Positions 5,189 through 7,077 of a stretch of 7,077 nt of DNA are shown one piece after another. The notes under the pieces are model-generated. The model had not been told where the DNA came from. It did no database searches and saw only the letters and a program-made list of their open reading frames with translations. A program made the translations under genes and the position numbers. Every line of letters begins with the position of its first letter. Within the stretch, counting starts at the first letter, position 1. Source of the DNA: an uncultured Blautia sp. (lineage in GTDB: Bacteria; Bacillota; Clostridia; Lachnospirales; Lachnospiraceae); NCBI GenBank assembly GCA_900543715.1, contig UQSX01000119.1, positions 1 through 7,077 on the forward strand. Direction: 5' to 3'.

Positions 5189-6244
5189 TTGGATAAGAAC
5201 AGGCACCGCATGCCGAATCTGGCATGCATGAAGATCAGCGGATTCCATAAGCAGATGGGGGATCAGATACATTTGCTGACGGAGTATTCAGGCTTCAATG
5301 AGTTTGATAAGGTATATCTGTCAAAGGTCTTTACGGCTACGAGGTATCCGCCGGAAGTCTTAAAGATGGAGAATGTAGAATATGGAGGTACTGGGTTTTA
5401 TTTAGACCAGGCTCCCGAGCTGCCCTACGAAATAGAGCATGCCATGCCGGATTACAGTCTGTATGCGGATTGGCTTAAAGGTAAGGGAGAAGAAGGAAAA
5501 AAGAGTAAGAAGTATAAGTATTATCGGGATTATTCTATTGGGTTTTTAACAAGGGGCTGCTTTAGGCAATGCCCTTTTTGTGTGAACAAAAATAAAACGG
5601 TATCCGTTCCTGCAAGCCCAGTGTACGAATTTTACAATCCACAGAAAAAGAAGATCTGTCTGCTGGATGATAATTTTCTGGCATGTGGGGAGTGGAGTGC
5701 ATTATTGGGACAACTACGGGAAACCGGCCGTCCGGTCCAGTTCCGGCAAGGACTGGATATCAGGCTGATTACCAGGCAAAAATCCAGGGAACTGGCATCT
5801 TGTAGATTGGATGGCGACTTATTATTTGCCTTTGACAATATCAAGGATAAAGAAACAGTCATAGAAAAGATGAAGATCATAAACCCAATATTCCAGGAAT
5901 CAAAAAGGATCAAGTTCTATGTATTAACTGGGTTTGATGCAGATGGAAGATATGACTGGACTTTCTGGAAACAGGATATCTTACAGGCATTTGAGCGTAT
6001 CCGGATTCTAATGGGGGTGCGTGCGTATCCATATATCATGCGGTATGAGAAATATCAGGAATCACCTTACCGGGGAATGTATGTAAACCTGTCCAGGTGG
6101 TGTAACCAGCCCCAGATGTATAAGCAGATGAGCTTCCGTGAATTTTGCCACTTGTCAAAAGAAGGGAGCGCCTGCAGAACGTATCTGGAGGAGTATGAAA
6201 GAGACTTTCCGGAAATCAGCAGTTATTTTGACATGAAATTTTAA
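5189..6244 (+). CDS. Radical SAM protein, N-terminus displaced by one frame
   Basis: A radical SAM enzyme, 351 residues from TTG 5189. The cluster motif is TRGCFRQCPFC (C124, C128, C131). Upstream, a B12-binding-like (Rossmann) half contains YGGTGFYLDQAPELPYEIE (65-83) and PDYSLY. Downstream come the barrel strand QGLDIRLI (187-194) and conserved LSRWCNQPQ (301-309). From memory, this matches a phage and mobile-element family of unknown substrate, distantly like the methylthiotransferases, that starts with RIGIIDADLLD. Here that strand is encoded in frame at 5162-5194, mostly before the TTG and with no standard start. An ATG at 5152 behind GAAGG (5145-5149) is one frame off, and dropping one base near 5161 would give MRVRIGIIDADLL. 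The 5189 start would remove the first core strand, so the true product probably begins at 5152 through a frameshift, an indel or a sequence error. The gene may be broken. Confidence 0.85.
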   Translation: MDKNRHRMPNLACMKISGFHKQMGDQIHLLTEYSGFNEFDKVYLSKVFTATRYPPEVLKMENVEYGGTGFYLDQAPELPYEIEHAMPDYSLYADWLKGKGEEGKKSKKYKYYRDYSIGFLTRGCFRQCPFCVNKNKTVSVPASPVYEFYNPQKKKICLLDDNFLACGEWSALLGQLRETGRPVQFRQGLDIRLITRQKSRELASCRLDGDLLFAFDNIKDKETVIEKMKIINPIFQESKRIKFYVLTGFDADGRYDWTFWKQDILQAFERIRILMGVRAYPYIMRYEKYQESPYRGMYVNLSRWCNQPQMYKQMSFREFCHLSKEGSACRTYLEEYERDFPEISSYFDMKF

Positions 6245-6267
6245 ACTCTGATTCAGGAGGTGGTGCT

Positions 6268-7077
6268 ATGAAGTTTACAGATGAAGAATTAGAGATAGCC
6301 AGAAGCGTGGACCTGGTGTCTATTGCTGAAAGGCAGGGCTTCACGGTGAAGCGGGTAGGCAGTTACTATACATTGAAAGAACATGATTCTATAAGGATTA
6401 AAAATCGTAGGAGCTGGCTGCGTTTTTCCGTACCCGAGGGCCAGGACGGTCACAACGGGGATAACATTGAGTTTCTGAGACAATTTTGCTATATGGATTT
6501 TCGTGAGGCGGTTATCTATTTGTTGAACGAGGCCGGTTATCGGTATGAGGATAAATCATTTAAAGATGATACAAGCAGGAAAAACCACGAGAGAAGAAAG
6601 GAAGAGCAAAATAAAGAACAAGAAGGGAAAGGGGAGTTTGTGCTTCCCGAACCAAACGACAATTATCGGAGGTTATATGCCTATCTGTTAAAAACGCGCT
6701 GCCTGAGCAAAGAAGTAGTTGACTGGTTCGTTAAAAAAAAGCTGATTTATGAAACACGCAGATATCATAACGTGGTTTTTATTGGCAGGGATTCCTTTGG
6801 TACAGCACGGTTTGCCAGTATGAGGGGAACGGTGGATAATTATGGAAACCCGTTTAAAGGGGACGTGGAGAACAACGATAAAACCTATGGTTTCAATGTA
6901 AGAAACAAGAAAAATAAAGAAGTCAAGGTATTTGAGGCAGCCATTGACCTGATGTCTTATATGGATTATAAGCGTGATGGGCAGTCAAACAAGTTGGCAT
7001 TAGGGTCAACCTGGGACGGGGCATTGGACCGGTTCCTGCTAGAAAATCCACAGATTAAACGAATAAGCCTGTATCTT
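6268..7077 (+). CDS. DUF3991/Toprim primase-like protein (3' end cut by window)
   Basis: An open frame of 270 codons runs off the window edge. The ATG at 6268 follows AGGAGGTGGT (6255-6264), a strong ribosome site with normal spacing, unlike the three genes before it. Residues about 1-92 look like the CHC2 zinc-ribbon fold of DnaG-type primases (YTLKEHDSIRI..., then NIEFLRQF and EAVIYLL) but lack the zinc-binding Cys/His set. A charged linker (about 95-122) follows, then a DUF3991-like region (about 133-205, with NVVFIGRDSFGTARFASMRG). The Toprim domain begins at about 219, where VFEAAIDLMSYMD carries the catalytic-type Glu (E223). The DxD motif would lie beyond the edge. From memory, such proteins are carried by Gram-positive conjugative elements and are thought to prime or process the transferred strand. 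It sits 23 bases after the radical SAM gene. Confidence 0.88.
   Translation, partial: MKFTDEELEIARSVDLVSIAERQGFTVKRVGSYYTLKEHDSIRIKNRRSWLRFSVPEGQDGHNGDNIEFLRQFCYMDFREAVIYLLNEAGYRYEDKSFKDDTSRKNHERRKEEQNKEQEGKGEFVLPEPNDNYRRLYAYLLKTRCLSKEVVDWFVKKKLIYETRRYHNVVFIGRDSFGTARFASMRGTVDNYGNPFKGDVENNDKTYGFNVRNKKNKEVKVFEAAIDLMSYMDYKRDGQSNKLALGSTWDGALDRFLLENPQIKRISLYL

Noticed and set aside
1..7077. CRISPR arrays, tRNA or rRNA genes, insertion sequences, attachment sites
   Set aside because: No regularly spaced repeats, cloverleaf sequences, transposase or recombinase motifs, or long terminal repeats were seen on either strand.

Overview
The window looks like part of the accessory and transfer region of an integrative conjugative element (or a related plasmid) from a low-to-mid-GC Gram-positive anaerobe, most likely a gut Clostridia/Lachnospiraceae-type host. 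The evidence is that all genes lie on the + strand, are tightly spaced and mostly carry strong AGGAGG-type ribosome sites. The first gene has the conserved C-terminus of the DUF6550 family, which from memory recurs in Clostridia conjugative elements. The last gene looks like the DUF3991/Toprim primase-like proteins carried by such elements. No recombinase, relaxase, tRNA, rRNA, CRISPR array or insertion sequence is visible.

Layout. Positions 62-652 encode a membrane-anchored protein with a long charged, disordered stretch (DUF6550-like). Positions 653-809 hold a possible 39-codon leader ORF containing a strong terminator-like hairpin. Positions 810-2525 encode a large secreted protein of unknown function with an unusual Trp/Tyr/Asp cluster. 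A second terminator-like hairpin (2557-2588) precedes a 217-residue protein made of about five degenerate 28-30-residue helical repeats (2613-3266) and a small acidic unknown protein (3287-3616). Positions 3617-3777 are non-coding apart from a possible 20-codon leader.

Next comes a three-gene cassette: a PAPS-reductase-like PP-loop protein with Fe-S-type cysteines (3778-4638), an XF1762-family protein (4701-5177), and a radical SAM protein (5189-6244, probably starting originally at 5152). A DUF3991/Toprim protein (6268 to the window edge) follows.

How the genes may work together. The first two genes are probably envelope-exposed or exported factors at the tail of a transfer module. The PP-loop, XF1762 and radical SAM genes form a redox/sulfur-type enzyme set. 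By analogy with other PP-loop and radical SAM enzymes it could modify nucleic acid or another macromolecule, but the substrate is not visible in the sequence. The Toprim protein is probably a primase-related DNA-processing factor.

The strangest feature is at the gene starts. The three cassette genes each have a good or recognisable ribosome site about 38-45 bases upstream of the usable in-frame start. In two of them the start codon served by that site is displaced by one frame (37 bases, i.e. 12 codons plus 1). For the radical SAM gene the conserved N-terminal strand (RIGIIDADLL) lies upstream of the only standard in-frame start, so a one-base indel, a sequence error or frameshifting is likely.
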